A stretch of DNA of 64,000 bases from Novosphingobium sp. AP12 (GTDB lineage: Bacteria; Pseudomonadota; Alphaproteobacteria; Sphingomonadales; Sphingomonadaceae), in the NCBI RefSeq assembly GCF_000281975.1, contig NZ_AKKE01000065.1, positions 1 through 64,000 on the forward strand. Direction: 5' to 3'. Shown here one piece after another: positions 50,509 to 60,139 of the stretch. Position 1 is the stretch's first letter. Each line of letters opens with the position of its first letter. The position numbers and the translations under genes are program-made. The notes under the pieces were generated by a model that saw only the letters and a list, made by a program, of their open reading frames with translations, was not told the origin of the DNA and did not search any database.

Positions 50509-52389
50509 TCAGCCTGCGGCGACCGTCACAGTCTGTGCCCCCGCACCTTGGGGCAGTGCGCCGCTCTGGCGTTCGTAGGCTTCATAGAGCCGGGCATAAG
50601 CGCCGCCGAGATCGGTAAGCTCGATGTGGCTGCCCAGTTCGATGACCTGCCCGTCGCGGACCACGGCGATGCGATCGGCATCGCGGATGGTGGCAAGGCG
50701 ATGGGCGATGACGATCGCGGTGCGGCCTTCGCACAGGCGGCGCAGCGCGCGCTGGATCATCCGCTCGGTATGGACATCGACCGCCGAGGTCGCCTCGTCG
50801 AGTACCAGCACGGCTGGGTCGGTCAGGTAGGCGCGCGCCAGGCAGACGAGCTGGCGCTGGCCGTGGCTCAGGTTCGCGCCCAGCGGGCCGACCTGCGTAT
50901 GATAGCCATGCGCCAGCCGCCGCAGAACCTCATCGGCGTCGAGCGCGCGCGCGGCCTCGATCAGTTCCTCGTCGTCCGCTTCGGGCCGGGCCTGGCGCAG
51001 GTTGTCGAGCACGGTGCCGCTGAACAGCACGTTGTCCTGCAGCACGACGCCCACCTGTCGGCGCAGGTCGGACTGGCGCATGTGCTTCACGTCGATCCCG
51101 TCGATCAGCACTGCCCCGGTCTGCGCCTCGTAGAAGCGCGTCAGGAGCTGCACGAGCGTGCTCTTGCCATGCCCCGTGGCGCCGACCACGGCCACGACTT
51201 CACCCGCATGGATGTGCAGCGAAAGGTCGTGGAGGACCTGAGGCAGTACGCCTGGCGCATAGGAGAAGCCGACCGAGCGGAACTCCACGTCGCCGCGCAG
51301 GGCGTAGACAGGAACGGGTTCCTCAATGTCGTTGATCTCGGGCCGGGTGTCGAGCAGCAGGAACACTCGCTGCGCCGAGGCCGAGCCGGAGGCGTAGCGT
51401 TCGAACAGGTCGTTGAGGTCCTGCAGCGGACCGAGGAACAGCATGACGTAGAACAGGCTCTGCGCCAGCTGGCCTAGCGTGATCTCGCCCTGGAGCAGCC
51501 CATAGCTGCCGACCAGCAGGATCATCGCCATGCCCGCCGCGTTGAGCAAGCCGCTGAGCGGGGCGAACCAGCCCGAGCGCATGTTGCCTCGCACGAGGGC
51601 GCTGTCGAAGTCGGTGAGCAGTTCGCGGTAGCGGCGCTTGTTGGGCTCCTCGCGCACGAGCTGCTGGATCATGCGCACACCGGAGACGGTCTCGACTAGG
51701 TGAGAGGTGAAGCGGCTGCGGTTTTCGGCGACGACGGCCCAGCTCTTCTGCGACACGCGCTTGAACAGCCAGGTGCCGACGATGAGGAACGGCACCACGC
51801 TCGCCAGCGCCATCAGCAGCAGCGGCGACATGATCCACAGCATCAGCGCCGCCCCGCCGAAGCGCAGTATCGCCGAGAGCATTTCGGGCGGCCCCTGCAC
51901 CAGCAGGGCTTCCAGCGCATCGACGTCGCGGTCGGCGCGGGAAAGGATACGGCCCGCCTTGGTCCGGTCGAAGTAACCGACGCTGAGCGCCTGGATGTGT
52001 TCGAAGATGCGGATGCGCAGATCGTTCAGCACCCGCAGCGCGGCGGCTCCGGCGAGATAGCTGGAGATACCGGCGAAGACGAAGCGGGCGAGCCAGGTGA
52101 TCGCGAGCCCGACGCTCAGCCAGGCGAGCAGGCGCTCGTCCAGTGTCCAGCCGTTCGCGCCCTTGACTAGCCCATGGTCGAGAAGTTGCCCGACGAACCA
52201 CGGCCGCGCGAAGACGACGCAGACGAGTAGTGTCTCCAATGCGAAGACGGCGGCCACATGTCGGCGGACGGGGCGGAGCAGAGGGACCAGCCGCCCGAAC
52301 ATGCCGCGATCCAGCGCATGTCGCGCCAGCATTTCCTCGATTTCGATGTCGCTGAGGACGCGCTTGTTGTCAGGCGGCGGCACGGTCAT
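50509..52389 (-). CDS. ABC exporter half-transporter, consensus-site subunit
   Basis: A 626-aa type IV ABC exporter with an N-terminal six-helix membrane domain and a C-terminal ATPase. Walker A is GATGHGKST, Walker [10 protein letters not shown] keeps the catalytic Glu, and the H-loop VIAHRLATI keeps the switch His, but the signature is LSHGQ instead of LSGGQ. Its partner (52370-54232) has the opposite pattern, so the two form a heterodimer with one active and one degenerate ATP site. The start at 52389 overlaps the partner gene by 20 bp, with GGGGATCG just upstream. It is the last gene of the SfnB operon. The cargo is unknown. Confidence 0.87.
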   Translation of the reverse strand: MTVPPPDNKRVLSDIEIEEMLARHALDRGMFGRLVPLLRPVRRHVAAVFALETLLVCVVFARPWFVGQLLDHGLVKGANGWTLDERLLAWLSVGLAITWLARFVFAGISSYLAGAAALRVLNDLRIRIFEHIQALSVGYFDRTKAGRILSRADRDVDALEALLVQGPPEMLSAILRFGGAALMLWIMSPLLLMALASVVPFLIVGTWLFKRVSQKSWAVVAENRSRFTSHLVETVSGVRMIQQLVREEPNKRRYRELLTDFDSALVRGNMRSGWFAPLSGLLNAAGMAMILLVGSYGLLQGEITLGQLAQSLFYVMLFLGPLQDLNDLFERYASGSASAQRVFLLLDTRPEINDIEEPVPVYALRGDVEFRSVGFSYAPGVLPQVLHDLSLHIHAGEVVAVVGATGHGKSTLVQLLTRFYEAQTGAVLIDGIDVKHMRQSDLRRQVGVVLQDNVLFSGTVLDNLRQARPEADDEELIEAARALDADEVLRRLAHGYHTQVGPLGANLSHGQRQLVCLARAYLTDPAVLVLDEATSAVDVHTERMIQRALRRLCEGRTAIVIAHRLATIRDADRIAVVRDGQVIELGSHIELTDLGGAYARLYEAYERQSGALPQGAGAQTVTVAAG

Positions 52390-54232
52390 CGATCCCCAAT
52401 AGGTCGCGGTAGAGCGGGTCGGACAGGAGGTCCTCGTGGGCGCCGCTGGCGACGATGCGGCCACCCGCCAGCACCACCGTGCGGTCCGCGAGAAGCACGG
52501 ACGAAAGCTTGCTGGTGACTAGCAGCACCGTCATGCGGCCACCGTGTCCTCCCCGCAGCCCCCTTATGTTGTGCAGCACGGTGCGCTCGGTGACGGCGTC
52601 GAGCGCGCTGGTGGCGTCGTCGAGCACGAGCACGTCGGGCGCGGCGATCAGGGCGCGTGCCAGGCACAGGCGCTGGCGCTGGCCGCCCGAGAGCGTGACG
52701 CCGCGGTCGCCGATGCGGGTATCGAGGCCCTCCGGCAACCGTGCGAGCAGTTCCTCGGCGCCGGCCAGGCGCAGGGCCTCGACCAGAGCGTCGTCGTCGG
52801 CATCGGGCGCGGCGGCGCGCAGGTTGGCGGCGAGGGTGTCGGAGAAGAGGAAGATGTCCTGCGGCACGGCATGGACCCGGCGGCGCAGGTCGGCGAGGTG
52901 CAGGTCGCGCACGTCCAGCCAGCCCAGCGTCTCGGAGCCGACCGACACCGCCCCACCGTTCACGTCGGCGAGACGCGGCAGCAGCGAGGCGAGCGAGCTC
53001 TTGCCCGAGCCGGTCGAGCCGACCAGCGCAACGATCTGGCCGGGCTCCACGGTCAGGCCGCAATCGTCGAGCACGGCCGTTTCACCGCCGGGCGCCAGCA
53101 GGCGCACTGCATCCAGACGAAAGCCGAGCGGGCCATCGGGCAGGGTCCGGGCGCCGCCGACGAGGGCGGGCTCCTCGTCGAGCAGGTCCCAGATTCGCGC
53201 GGCGGAGGCGCGGGCGTCGGCGAAGATGCGCATGACGCGGCCCACTGTCTCAACCCTGAACACCAGCGTCGTCGCGATCAGCAGGGCGGAGACGAGTTCG
53301 CCCACGCCGAGCACGCCCGCGACCACGAGGTGCGCGCCATAGGCCATGATCCAGACATGGCCGAGCGCGACCACCGCCTGCGGGATCGGAATGCGCGAAC
53401 TGCACCAGGCGAGGGCGTGGCGGGACTGGTCGAGGAAGAAATGGACGTGGCCGCGGAACTTGCGGATGCGGCCCTGCTCGAGGCGAAACGACTTGATGAC
53501 GCGCACCCCCCCGATGCCCTCCGACAGGTCCTGGTTCACCTGGTCGTAGGCATCGCTGACGTTGCGGTCGAGCACGACGAGCGTGTCGGTCTGCCGCACG
53601 AAGATCCAGAAACCGATCAGCGTCAGGACGAACGGCACCGCACCGAGCGCCCAGTCGTACCAGAACAGCAGCCCCATCGCGGCCGCGACGACGAGCGCGG
53701 TCTCCACGGTCTGGCGCCAGAAGGCGACGAGGGCGTCGCGTAGCTTGTCGGCGTCGCGGGTGGTGCGGGTGATCATCTCGCCCATGCCGTGTTCCCAGTG
53801 GTAGCCCAGGTGCAGCGTCTGGACTTGCACGAGGATCTTCTCGCGCAGGTTCGAAAGCAGCGACTGGCTGGCCCGGATGCTGCACATGCCCGAGATGTAT
53901 TGCAGCACCCCGCGTCCTGCAGCAAGGCCGATCAGCAGCGCCGCCCAGTGCCAAGCGACGGAGAGGTCGATGGTGCCGTCCGGCAGGCGTGTCGCCGCCT
54001 TGCCGGAGTTCACCGCATCGAGCGCTCGCCCGATCAGCCACTGCTGCAACGCGAGGCTGAGATGGACCACCGTGAACAGCGCCAAGGTCGCGCTGAACAG
54101 CACCGGGATCATCCGGTACAGCGCCAGGCTGCGCAGCAGGGGATAGTCGGCAAGCGGAGATCGCACCCGCCGGGGCAGGGGGGTATCTGTCGGCTCCGCG
54201 TTGTGCGCGGTCGCTGGATGGGTCTGTGTCAT
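52370..54232 (-). CDS. ABC exporter half-transporter, degenerate-site subunit
   Basis: A 620-aa type IV ABC exporter. Walker A is GSTGSGKSS and the signature LSGGQRQRL is perfect, but Walker B reads VLVLDDATS (catalytic Glu to Asp) and the H-loop reads LVTSKLSSV (switch His lost). These are the marks of the degenerate subunit in heterodimeric exporters such as TM287/288 or BmrCD. It starts 10 nt after an SfnB-like gene in a sulfur-acquisition operon, an unusual place for an exporter; it may expel a toxic desulfurized product or handle a lipid-like compound. Confidence 0.87.
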   Translation of the reverse strand: MTQTHPATAHNAEPTDTPLPRRVRSPLADYPLLRSLALYRMIPVLFSATLALFTVVHLSLALQQWLIGRALDAVNSGKAATRLPDGTIDLSVAWHWAALLIGLAAGRGVLQYISGMCSIRASQSLLSNLREKILVQVQTLHLGYHWEHGMGEMITRTTRDADKLRDALVAFWRQTVETALVVAAAMGLLFWYDWALGAVPFVLTLIGFWIFVRQTDTLVVLDRNVSDAYDQVNQDLSEGIGGVRVIKSFRLEQGRIRKFRGHVHFFLDQSRHALAWCSSRIPIPQAVVALGHVWIMAYGAHLVVAGVLGVGELVSALLIATTLVFRVETVGRVMRIFADARASAARIWDLLDEEPALVGGARTLPDGPLGFRLDAVRLLAPGGETAVLDDCGLTVEPGQIVALVGSTGSGKSSLASLLPRLADVNGGAVSVGSETLGWLDVRDLHLADLRRRVHAVPQDIFLFSDTLAANLRAAAPDADDDALVEALRLAGAEELLARLPEGLDTRIGDRGVTLSGGQRQRLCLARALIAAPDVLVLDDATSALDAVTERTVLHNIRGLRGGHGGRMTVLLVTSKLSSVLLADRTVVLAGGRIVASGAHEDLLSDPLYRDLLGIDDRAAA

Positions 54233-54242
54233 GGGTCCCGGA

Positions 54243-55508
54243 TCAGTTCCCGCTTGATGCGACAGGGCGGCGTACGGCGCCGGCGGAGTATTCGTGCGGA
54301 GGCGTGCCGTTCAGGTAGAAGTCGCCGACGTGGTGCAGGCGCCAGCGGATCGGATCGTGCGTCGTATGGACGCGCGCGTCTGCCCAGAAGCGGTCGAGGT
54401 TGAACTTGCGATACGACGCGCTCGCGCCCAGCAGGGAGAACATGTCGCTGGAGATGAGCAGCGCGGCCTCGTCGGTCTTGGTGCGCGCGGCGGCGACCGA
54501 AAGGATCAGTTCGTCATCGAGTTCGGTAGGGCGGCCCCTGGCGTTGTACGCGTCATAGAGTTCGGCGGCATCGCGCAGCAGCGATTCCGCCACGCGCAGG
54601 GCGACCGCGTAGTCGCCGATGCGCTTGATGATGAGCGGTTCCTGCACGGCGCGCTCGACTTCGGCGTCTACCCAGACGTTTGAATGCGTGTTGAGATAGT
54701 GGATCGCCGCCTCGAATGCGCCGCGCGCGATGCCGGCGTCGATCGCCGCGTGGTTGATCTGCGCCCAGGTCAGGCCGGTCCGTTCCGGCTTTCCAGGAGC
54801 GCCGGTGCCCGGCAGCGTGACCTGCCCGTCGTCGAGGACGAGGTCCACGAAATGCACGCCGCCGCTTACGGAATGGCGCTGGCCGAACGAATGCCAGTCG
54901 TCGTCGAGGACTAGCCCGGGGGTGTCGCGGTGGACGATGAAGCCGATCTGGCCTGCGTCTGTCTTCGCGCCCGAGAAGATCCATTCGGCCAGGTAGCTGC
55001 CGGTGGCGTAGAACTTGGCGCCGTTGACCACCCATTGCCCTTGGGCGTTGCGGGCGGCGCGGGTCCGAGTGTCGAACTTGTGTTTTCCGCCGACTTCTGC
55101 CGCCGCGTGGCCGAGCCGCTTGCCCGCGGCGACGTCGGCGATAATGCGATTGCGCAGGGCGTCGGCCGGACGGCGCAGCAGGCCGCGCAGCATCATGTTG
55201 TGGATCTGCACTAGCTGGCCGACGCCGCCGTCCGCCGCCGAGATGATCCGCGTGATCTCGACGATGGTGGCGACGGACGCGTCTAGCCCGCCATTCGCGA
55301 CCGATAGGGCAACGGCGGTGACGCCGGAGCGCTCGAGAATCGCGGCCTGCTTGTGGGGGATGCGATCGCGCTCTGCGGGATCGGCGGATATGGCGGAGAT
55401 CAGCGCGGCGGCGCCATGCGCCGCGGCGATGGCGTCGACCTCACTGGCGAGGCGTGAAGGCACTGGCCCGTCACGGTCGAGAAGGTCGGTTGCAGGTTGC
55501 GCGCTCAT
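54243..55508 (-). CDS. sfnB: SfnB/DszC-like flavin-dependent oxidoreductase (second of pair)
   Basis: A 421-aa acyl-CoA-dehydrogenase-fold protein of the SfnB sulfur-acquisition family, related to DszC monooxygenase (417 aa). Family features are IISAADGGVGQLVQIHNMMLRG, the flavin/active region VVNGAKFYATGSYLAEWIFSGA, RHSVSGGVHF, and the C-terminal WADARVHTTHDPIRWRLHHVGDFYLNG. Such proteins use reduced flavin and O2 rather than acting on acyl-CoA. It overlaps the first SfnB-like gene by 4 nt (ATGA); two different SfnB-like proteins in tandem may form hetero-oligomers or have different substrates. Its part in dimethylsulfone or sulfide oxidation is inferred from the family. Confidence 0.85.
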   Translation of the reverse strand: MSAQPATDLLDRDGPVPSRLASEVDAIAAAHGAAALISAISADPAERDRIPHKQAAILERSGVTAVALSVANGGLDASVATIVEITRIISAADGGVGQLVQIHNMMLRGLLRRPADALRNRIIADVAAGKRLGHAAAEVGGKHKFDTRTRAARNAQGQWVVNGAKFYATGSYLAEWIFSGAKTDAGQIGFIVHRDTPGLVLDDDWHSFGQRHSVSGGVHFVDLVLDDGQVTLPGTGAPGKPERTGLTWAQINHAAIDAGIARGAFEAAIHYLNTHSNVWVDAEVERAVQEPLIIKRIGDYAVALRVAESLLRDAAELYDAYNARGRPTELDDELILSVAAARTKTDEAALLISSDMFSLLGASASYRKFNLDRFWADARVHTTHDPIRWRLHHVGDFYLNGTPPHEYSAGAVRRPVASSGN

Positions 55509-56776
55509 GATGGCGAAGTCTCCCGGGCGGGCGAATTTGTGGCGATGTCGATTTCCTGCTGGCGCAGCCTGGCCGCGCGCCCGTACTCGTCGGGCGGGAC
55601 GCCGTTCAGATAGTAGTTGCCGACATGGTAGATGCGCCAGCGGATCGGGTCGTGCGTTGTGTGGACCCGCGCGTCGGCCCAGAAGCGTTGCAGGTTCCAC
55701 TTGTCGAGCGTCGAGTTCGCCCCGGTCAGCGAGAACAGGTCGCTGCCGATGAAGACCGAGGCATCGTCCGACTGAGCGCGGGCGGTAGCGGTGGCGAGGA
55801 TCAGTTCGTCCTCCAGCGCACGGTTGCCGGGATCGGCCTTGAACCGGTCGAAAGTGCGGGCTGCGTAGCGCAGCGCCGATTCCGCCGCGCGCACCGCGAC
55901 GGCGTACTTGCCGATGCGCTTGATCGTGTACTGTTCGTCGGCAGCGTGATCGACGCCCGCCTCCGGCCAGGCGCGCATGTTGTCGCGAATATAGGCCGCC
56001 GCCGCGTCGAGGGCGCCGCGCGCGATGCCCGTGTCGATCGCCGCATGGAGGATCTGCGGCCAGGTGAGGCCGGTGCGCGGCATGAAGTCGGGCGAGCCTC
56101 CGGCGCCTTTCGCCTGGGGCGCGAAGCGAGGGTCGACGGCGATATTGTCGAAGTTGACGCTGCCGCTCACGGAATGCTGCTGGCCATAGGAGGCCCAGTC
56201 GTCCTCAAGGGTTAAGCCGGGAGTATCGCGGTGGAGCAGTACGCCGACCGGGCCATCGTCACTGGTCGCTGAGATCGAAATCCATTCGGCGAGGTAGCAC
56301 CCCGTAGCGAAGGTCTTGCGGCCGTTGAGCCGCCATACGCCGTCCTCGTCGAGGGTTAGCCGGGTGCCGCCGCCCTTGCCCTTGCCTTTGCCCTCGGCGA
56401 GGGCATTGCCGAAGCGCTTGCCGGCGAAGATGTCGGCGATGAGGCGGGCGCGAAACGCGTCGTCCGGCCGCGAGAAGACGCCGCGGATCATCACGTTGTG
56501 GATCTGCAGCAGTTGGCCGACGCCGCCGTCCGCCGCCGAGATGATGCGCACGGTCTCTACCACCGTTTCGATCGAAGCGCCGATGCCGCCGAATTCGCGC
56601 GGCACGTAGATGCTGGTGACACCGGATGCCGAGAGGATTTCGGCGGCCTCGTGAGGCACGCTGTCGTTGAGCGCGGCGTCCCGGGCGAGGATCGCGATGC
56701 GGCTGGCGGCTTCATGCGCGGCGGCGATGGCTTCCGCCTCGCTGGCGAGACGGGGCGGGGTGGTTGTGCTGGTCAT
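55505..56776 (-). CDS. sfnB: SfnB/DszC-like flavin-dependent oxidoreductase (first of pair)
   Basis: A 423-aa SfnB-family protein, clearly homologous to its neighbour along its whole length: IISAADGGVGQLLQIHNVMIRG, WRLNGRKTFATGCYLAEWISIS, QQHSVSGSVNFDN, and the C-terminal ARVHTTHDPIRWRIYHVGNYYLNG. The segment KGKGKGGG near residue 130 is a low-complexity insert not present in the neighbour. It follows the SsuD-like gene by 14 nt. Together with the DszA-like gene (1132) and DszB-like genes, the window contains relatives of all three Dsz enzymes, but in separate operons. Confidence 0.86.
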   Translation of the reverse strand: MTSTTTPPRLASEAEAIAAAHEAASRIAILARDAALNDSVPHEAAEILSASGVTSIYVPREFGGIGASIETVVETVRIISAADGGVGQLLQIHNVMIRGVFSRPDDAFRARLIADIFAGKRFGNALAEGKGKGKGGGTRLTLDEDGVWRLNGRKTFATGCYLAEWISISATSDDGPVGVLLHRDTPGLTLEDDWASYGQQHSVSGSVNFDNIAVDPRFAPQAKGAGGSPDFMPRTGLTWPQILHAAIDTGIARGALDAAAAYIRDNMRAWPEAGVDHAADEQYTIKRIGKYAVAVRAAESALRYAARTFDRFKADPGNRALEDELILATATARAQSDDASVFIGSDLFSLTGANSTLDKWNLQRFWADARVHTTHDPIRWRIYHVGNYYLNGVPPDEYGRAARLRQQEIDIATNSPARETSPS

Positions 56777-56790
56777 TCCAGATGCCCCGA

Positions 56791-57894
56791 TCAGGCCGAC
56801 TGGAGCACGGGAGATGCGGCCTTCACGGCGGCCTCCTCGCGGCGGCGCACTTCCTCGCGCACGGCGGGGATGATCCAGCGACCATAGTCGACGGCATCGT
56901 ACAGCGGCTCGTAGCCCCGGTTGAGGAAGGTGGTGACGCCGATGTCGTAGTAGTCGAGCAGCGCCTCGACGATCTGCTCCGGCGTGCCAACGAGCGAAGT
57001 CGAATCGTGGGTGGCGCCGACGGCGGTCGCGGTGCCGAACCACAGGCACTTGTCGTGGCGCTCACCGCGTTCTGCAGCGGCGAGCAGGCGCTTGGTGCCG
57101 GTGCCCTGCACACCGTGGAACAGCGGATTTGGAGCGGCATTGCGGCGGTTGCTGGCGAGTTGTTCGGTAATCGAGTGGGCGCGTTCCCACGCCTGCGCCT
57201 CGGTCTTGCCGACGATGAGACGGACCGAGAGGCTGACGCGCGGGGTAGGCTTGCCGATGGCGGCGGCAGCGGCGTGGAGCTTGGCAATCTGCTCCTTCAC
57301 ATCCGAAATCGGTTCGGCCCAGAGCGCGTAGAGGTCACAGTGCCGCGCGGCGACATGGTATGCCGCGTCCGACGATCCTCCGAACGAAACGGGCGGATGC
57401 GGCTGCTGGAATGGCTTGACGGGCGAGAAGACGTTCCTGAGCTGGTAGTACTTGCCCTCGTGGTCGAACGGCGCGTCCGATGTCCATGCGCGGATCAGCA
57501 CGTCGAGGTATTCGCTGGTGCGGGCGTAGCGTTCGTCCTTGTCGGTGACGAAATCGCCGTGGCCGGGCTCGGCGGTGATGCCGGTGATGGCGTGGACGCG
57601 GATACGCCCCTTGGTGACATGGTCGAGCGCGGCGAGCGACTTGGCGCCCTGCAGCGGGGTCAGCGGGCCGGGCCGGAAGGGGATCATGAAGCCCAGATTC
57701 TCGGTCACGGAGGCGGCGAAGCCGGTAGCGACGATGGATTCGCCCCCGCCCAGCATCAGCACACGGTCGAAGTCGGCGTTCTCGTGCGCACGGGCGAGGT
57801 CGCGCAGGAATTCGAGGTCGAGGTTCTGGCCGCCGCCCTGCGGACCTTGGAACTGATTGCGCCCGGCAAGCGCTCCGACGAATTCGACTGGCAT
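56791..57894 (-). CDS. SsuD-like flavin-dependent monooxygenase
   Basis: A 367-aa LLM-class monooxygenase, sister of 21849-22931 (shared MPVEFVG start, LARAHENADFDRVLM, HVTKGRIRVHAITGITAEPGHGD, VSFGGSSDAAYHVAARH, STSLVGTPEQIVEALLDYYDIGVTTFLNRGYEP). It is the first gene of the five-gene operon with two SfnB-like enzymes and the heterodimeric exporter. AGGGGA lies upstream of the ATG at 57894. Longer frames upstream run past the promoter and are not used. It likely carries out C-S cleavage on the product of the SfnB-like enzymes or on an imported sulfonate. Confidence 0.86.
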   Translation of the reverse strand: MPVEFVGALAGRNQFQGPQGGGQNLDLEFLRDLARAHENADFDRVLMLGGGESIVATGFAASVTENLGFMIPFRPGPLTPLQGAKSLAALDHVTKGRIRVHAITGITAEPGHGDFVTDKDERYARTSEYLDVLIRAWTSDAPFDHEGKYYQLRNVFSPVKPFQQPHPPVSFGGSSDAAYHVAARHCDLYALWAEPISDVKEQIAKLHAAAAAIGKPTPRVSLSVRLIVGKTEAQAWERAHSITEQLASNRRNAAPNPLFHGVQGTGTKRLLAAAERGERHDKCLWFGTATAVGATHDSTSLVGTPEQIVEALLDYYDIGVTTFLNRGYEPLYDAVDYGRWIIPAVREEVRRREEAAVKAASPVLQSA

Positions 57895-57939
57895 GGACGT
57901 CCCCTGCTTGGGCGCGTGGCGCGCATTTGCAGTCCTCCT

Positions 57940-57955
57940 ATCAAGAGCCGTGCCA
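57940..57955 (-). promoter_or_regulatory. Probable sigma-54 promoter for the SfnB operon (imperfect -12)
   Basis: The minus strand reads TGGCACGGCTCTTGAT. The -24 element is perfect but the -12 reads TTGA instead of TTGC, losing the strongly conserved C. Position (46 nt before the ATG at 57894) and context support it, but it may be weak. Confidence 0.55.
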
Positions 57956-58129
57956 GTTCCCGCAACCCGCGGGCGCCGGCGATCGCGAGCACCTGCGAGG
58001 GTCAAATTGCAGCAGCGGCGGGAAGCGCAATGTTCAAAAACGAACAGCGACTTGGCGAAGTCGGGGGCTATCCCGCGCCGTGATAATCTGGTTCGAGAGA
58101 GGACCGCGGCAGCAACGGAGCCCTGAGCG

Positions 58130-58669
58130 ATGATCCGTGAAATCCTGAAGATGGGTAATCCGCTCCTTCTGCGTGTGGCAAGGGCCGTGGAAGATCCGCT
58201 CGACCCCGGTTTGCGCCCCATCATCGCCGACATGTACGACACGATGCACGGTGCGAACGGCGTCGGTCTCGCGGCCCCGCAGATCGGTGTAGACCTGCGA
58301 CTGATGATCTTCGGCTTCGAGGCCAACCCGCGCTACCCGGACGAAGCGCCCGTTCCGGTCACCACGCTAATCAACCCCTGGTTGGAGGTTCTTTCCGAGG
58401 ATGTCGAAAACGGTTGGGAAGGGTGCCTGTCGGTGCCGGGAATGCGCGGTCTCGTTCCCCGCTTCACGCATATACGGTATGGCGGCACGCTGGAGGATGG
58501 CGCCGCGCTCATCCGGGAAGCGCGGAGCTTCCATGCCCGCGTTTTCCAGCACGAGTTCGATCACCTTGACGGTGTGCTCTATCCGCACCGGATCACGGAC
58601 ATGACCCAGTTCGGCTTCATCGATGCCTTGTTTCCGGACAGTTCGCTTGCCGCGTTGGAAGCCGACTGA
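58130..58669 (+). CDS. def: Peptide deformylase
   Basis: A 179-aa peptide deformylase, which removes the N-formyl group from new proteins. All three metal-site motifs are present: [10 protein letters not shown] (44-53), EGCLSVPG (97-104, with ligand Cys99) and HEFDH (141-145). It marks the right border of the sulfur island. The C-terminus has a [13 protein letters not shown] stretch. It may be a second, non-essential copy; the window cannot tell. Confidence 0.95.
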   Translation: MIREILKMGNPLLLRVARAVEDPLDPGLRPIIADMYDTMHGANGVGLAAPQIGVDLRLMIFGFEANPRYPDEAPVPVTTLINPWLEVLSEDVENGWEGCLSVPGMRGLVPRFTHIRYGGTLEDGAALIREARSFHARVFQHEFDHLDGVLYPHRITDMTQFGFIDALFPDSSLAALEAD

Positions 58670-58681
58670 CCCTTCTGGGCG

Positions 58682-58846
58682 ATGCGACAAGCGCGGCTAG
58701 GCGAAGCGCCGGGAATGATGGCGCTCGAAGTCGCGATGGACGAGCTTGCCGAGAAACTGGGGATGGAGCCCGTCGAACTGCTGGTCCTGAACGACGCGCA
58801 GGTCGTGCCGGAAGTCGCCGACCGCGGCTCCGCGTCAGGAGGCTGA
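58682..58846 (+). pseudogene. Fragment of a xanthine-dehydrogenase-family molybdopterin subunit
   Basis: A 54-codon frame beginning ATG at 58682 reads MRQARLGEAPGMMALEVAMD and continues ELAEKLGMEPVELLVLND. This matches the conserved internal segment of aldehyde oxidase/xanthine dehydrogenase large subunits (PaoC/CoxL type), where GEAPGMMALE-AMDELAEKLGxDPVELRLRND is typical. Only about 50 of some 700 residues remain, so it is debris from a deleted gene. Confidence 0.7.
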
Positions 58847-59007
58847 CGGTAACTGCCTCCGGCAGCTTCACGCAGGCCGCATGGATACCTGCCGTTGCCG
58901 AAGCGGCACCCGCCTGGCTGCCGCCGCCAAACGCATGCTATCACGATGGACAAATATTCGGACAGGTTGCCGCTCCTGGCCTGAACCTTCCGGCGCCACC
59001 GGAGAAA

Positions 59008-59043
59008 ACCACGGCCCGCCGACATTTGCGGGCGGGCCGTGGT
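59008..59043 (-). terminator. Rho-independent terminator of the cupin gene
   Basis: A perfect 13-bp stem ACCACGGCCCGCC / GGCGGGCCGTGGT with a 10-nt loop lies 5 nt past the cupin stop. On the minus strand it is followed by TTTTCTCC. Confidence 0.9.
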
Positions 59044-59048
59044 TGTCT

Positions 59049-59459
59049 TCAGTCCTGCGGCGGGCCGGCAAGATATTCCGCGTCCGTCACCTTCTCCATC
59101 CAGTTCACGGCGCTGCCGTCGAGCGCTTCCTGCACCGCGATATGGGTCATCGCGGTCGTCGGCGTGGCGCCATGCCAGTGCTTGTGGCCGGGCGGGCACC
59201 AGATCACGTCACCGGCGCGGATCTCGACGATCGGTTCGCCTTCGCACTGCGTCCAGCCACAGCCTGCGGTGACGATGAGGGTCTGGCCCAGCGGATGGGT
59301 ATGCCAAGCCGAGCGGGCACCGGGCTCGAAGGTGACGGCAGCGCAGGAATGGCGCGCCGGCGCGGGAGGCGCGTTGAGCGGATCAAGTCGGACAGTGCCG
59401 GTGAAATATTCGTTGGGCGCGACCTGCGACGGCTGGGAGCCTGCACGCTTGAGCATCAT
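59049..59459 (-). CDS. Cupin-domain protein
   Basis: A 136-aa single-domain cupin. The metal-binding motif 1 is [12 protein letters not shown] and motif 2 is [14 protein letters not shown], so a metal site is likely. Similar small cupins are common in clusters with aldo/keto reductases, flavodoxins and MFS transporters, as here, and are often described as carboxymuconolactone-decarboxylase-associated or stress proteins. GAAAAGGA precedes the ATG at 59459. A specific function is not assigned. Confidence 0.85.
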   Translation of the reverse strand: MMLKRAGSQPSQVAPNEYFTGTVRLDPLNAPPAPARHSCAAVTFEPGARSAWHTHPLGQTLIVTAGCGWTQCEGEPIVEIRAGDVIWCPPGHKHWHGATPTTAMTHIAVQEALDGSAVNWMEKVTDAEYLAGPPQD

Positions 59460-59508
59460 GATGTGTTCCTTTTCCTGTAGCAATAAATGGGGAGGGACGA
59501 AGCGCCCA

Positions 59509-60091
59509 TCACTTTCCGAGCCACTCCTTGACCTGGTTGAGCGTGCGCCGCTCCTGGTCGGCCTCAAGGACGAAGGGTTCCTCAATCCTGGCGCCCGGCG
59601 CATGGCTGCGGAGGATAGCCATGCTGTTGCCGGGGCCATATCCGCCATGGGTGATGAAGGGCTGCAGGGTCTTCCCGCTCCAGTCGTGTGCTTTCAGGAA
59701 TGAGCGGATCACCGGCGGCGTGGTCTCGCCCCATATCGGAAACCCAAGGTAGACCGTTTCGAAGGACGCGAAGCCGCGCACGCGGCCCTCCAACGGCGGC
59801 TCGTAACCGCGATCGCGTTCCTGCCGGGCCTTGTTCGACCGTTTCCTCGTAGTCTTCCGGATAGGCGCGGACGGGGCGGATCTGGAATAGTTCCGTCCGC
59901 AGCAAGCGATGCATGGTGCCCGCGATGACTTGCGTATTGCCGGAGCGGGTGAATAACGCCACGAGCGTACTCGATACCGAGCCGATCTTGTCCCCCTGCT
60001 CACTGGCGCAGGCAGCGGTAGACCCCGAGTGCGACAAGGCGATGGGGGTGGCCAGAACGGCACGCCGGGAAAGGTCGGAATGGCTGTCCAT
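59509..60091 (-). pseudogene. Flavodoxin gene interrupted by a frameshift
   Basis: The first part (from 60091) reads a Tat-like leader SRRAVLATP and the flavodoxin FMN loop TRSGNTQVIAG, up to AYPEDYEETVEQ. The homology then continues in another frame as KARQERDRGYEPPLEG, with VYLGFPIWGETTPPVIRSFL, and ends at 59509 with VKEWLGK. The break is at about 59833, equivalent to one extra base (C) or two missing bases. Both halves are otherwise intact (about 190 aa in total). Either a recent pseudogene or a sequencing error. Confidence 0.8.
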
Positions 60092-60139
60092 AGTGGGCTC
60101 CTTCGGTTCGAGGCAGGAAAGTCGGTGCCGCGGTCTATC

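Noticed and set aside
54243..56776. Calling the two SfnB-like genes fatty-acid acyl-CoA dehydrogenases
   Set aside because: The fold is shared, but the C-terminal HTTHDP block, the operon with an SsuD-like gene and the sigma-54 promoter fit the SfnB/DszC group.
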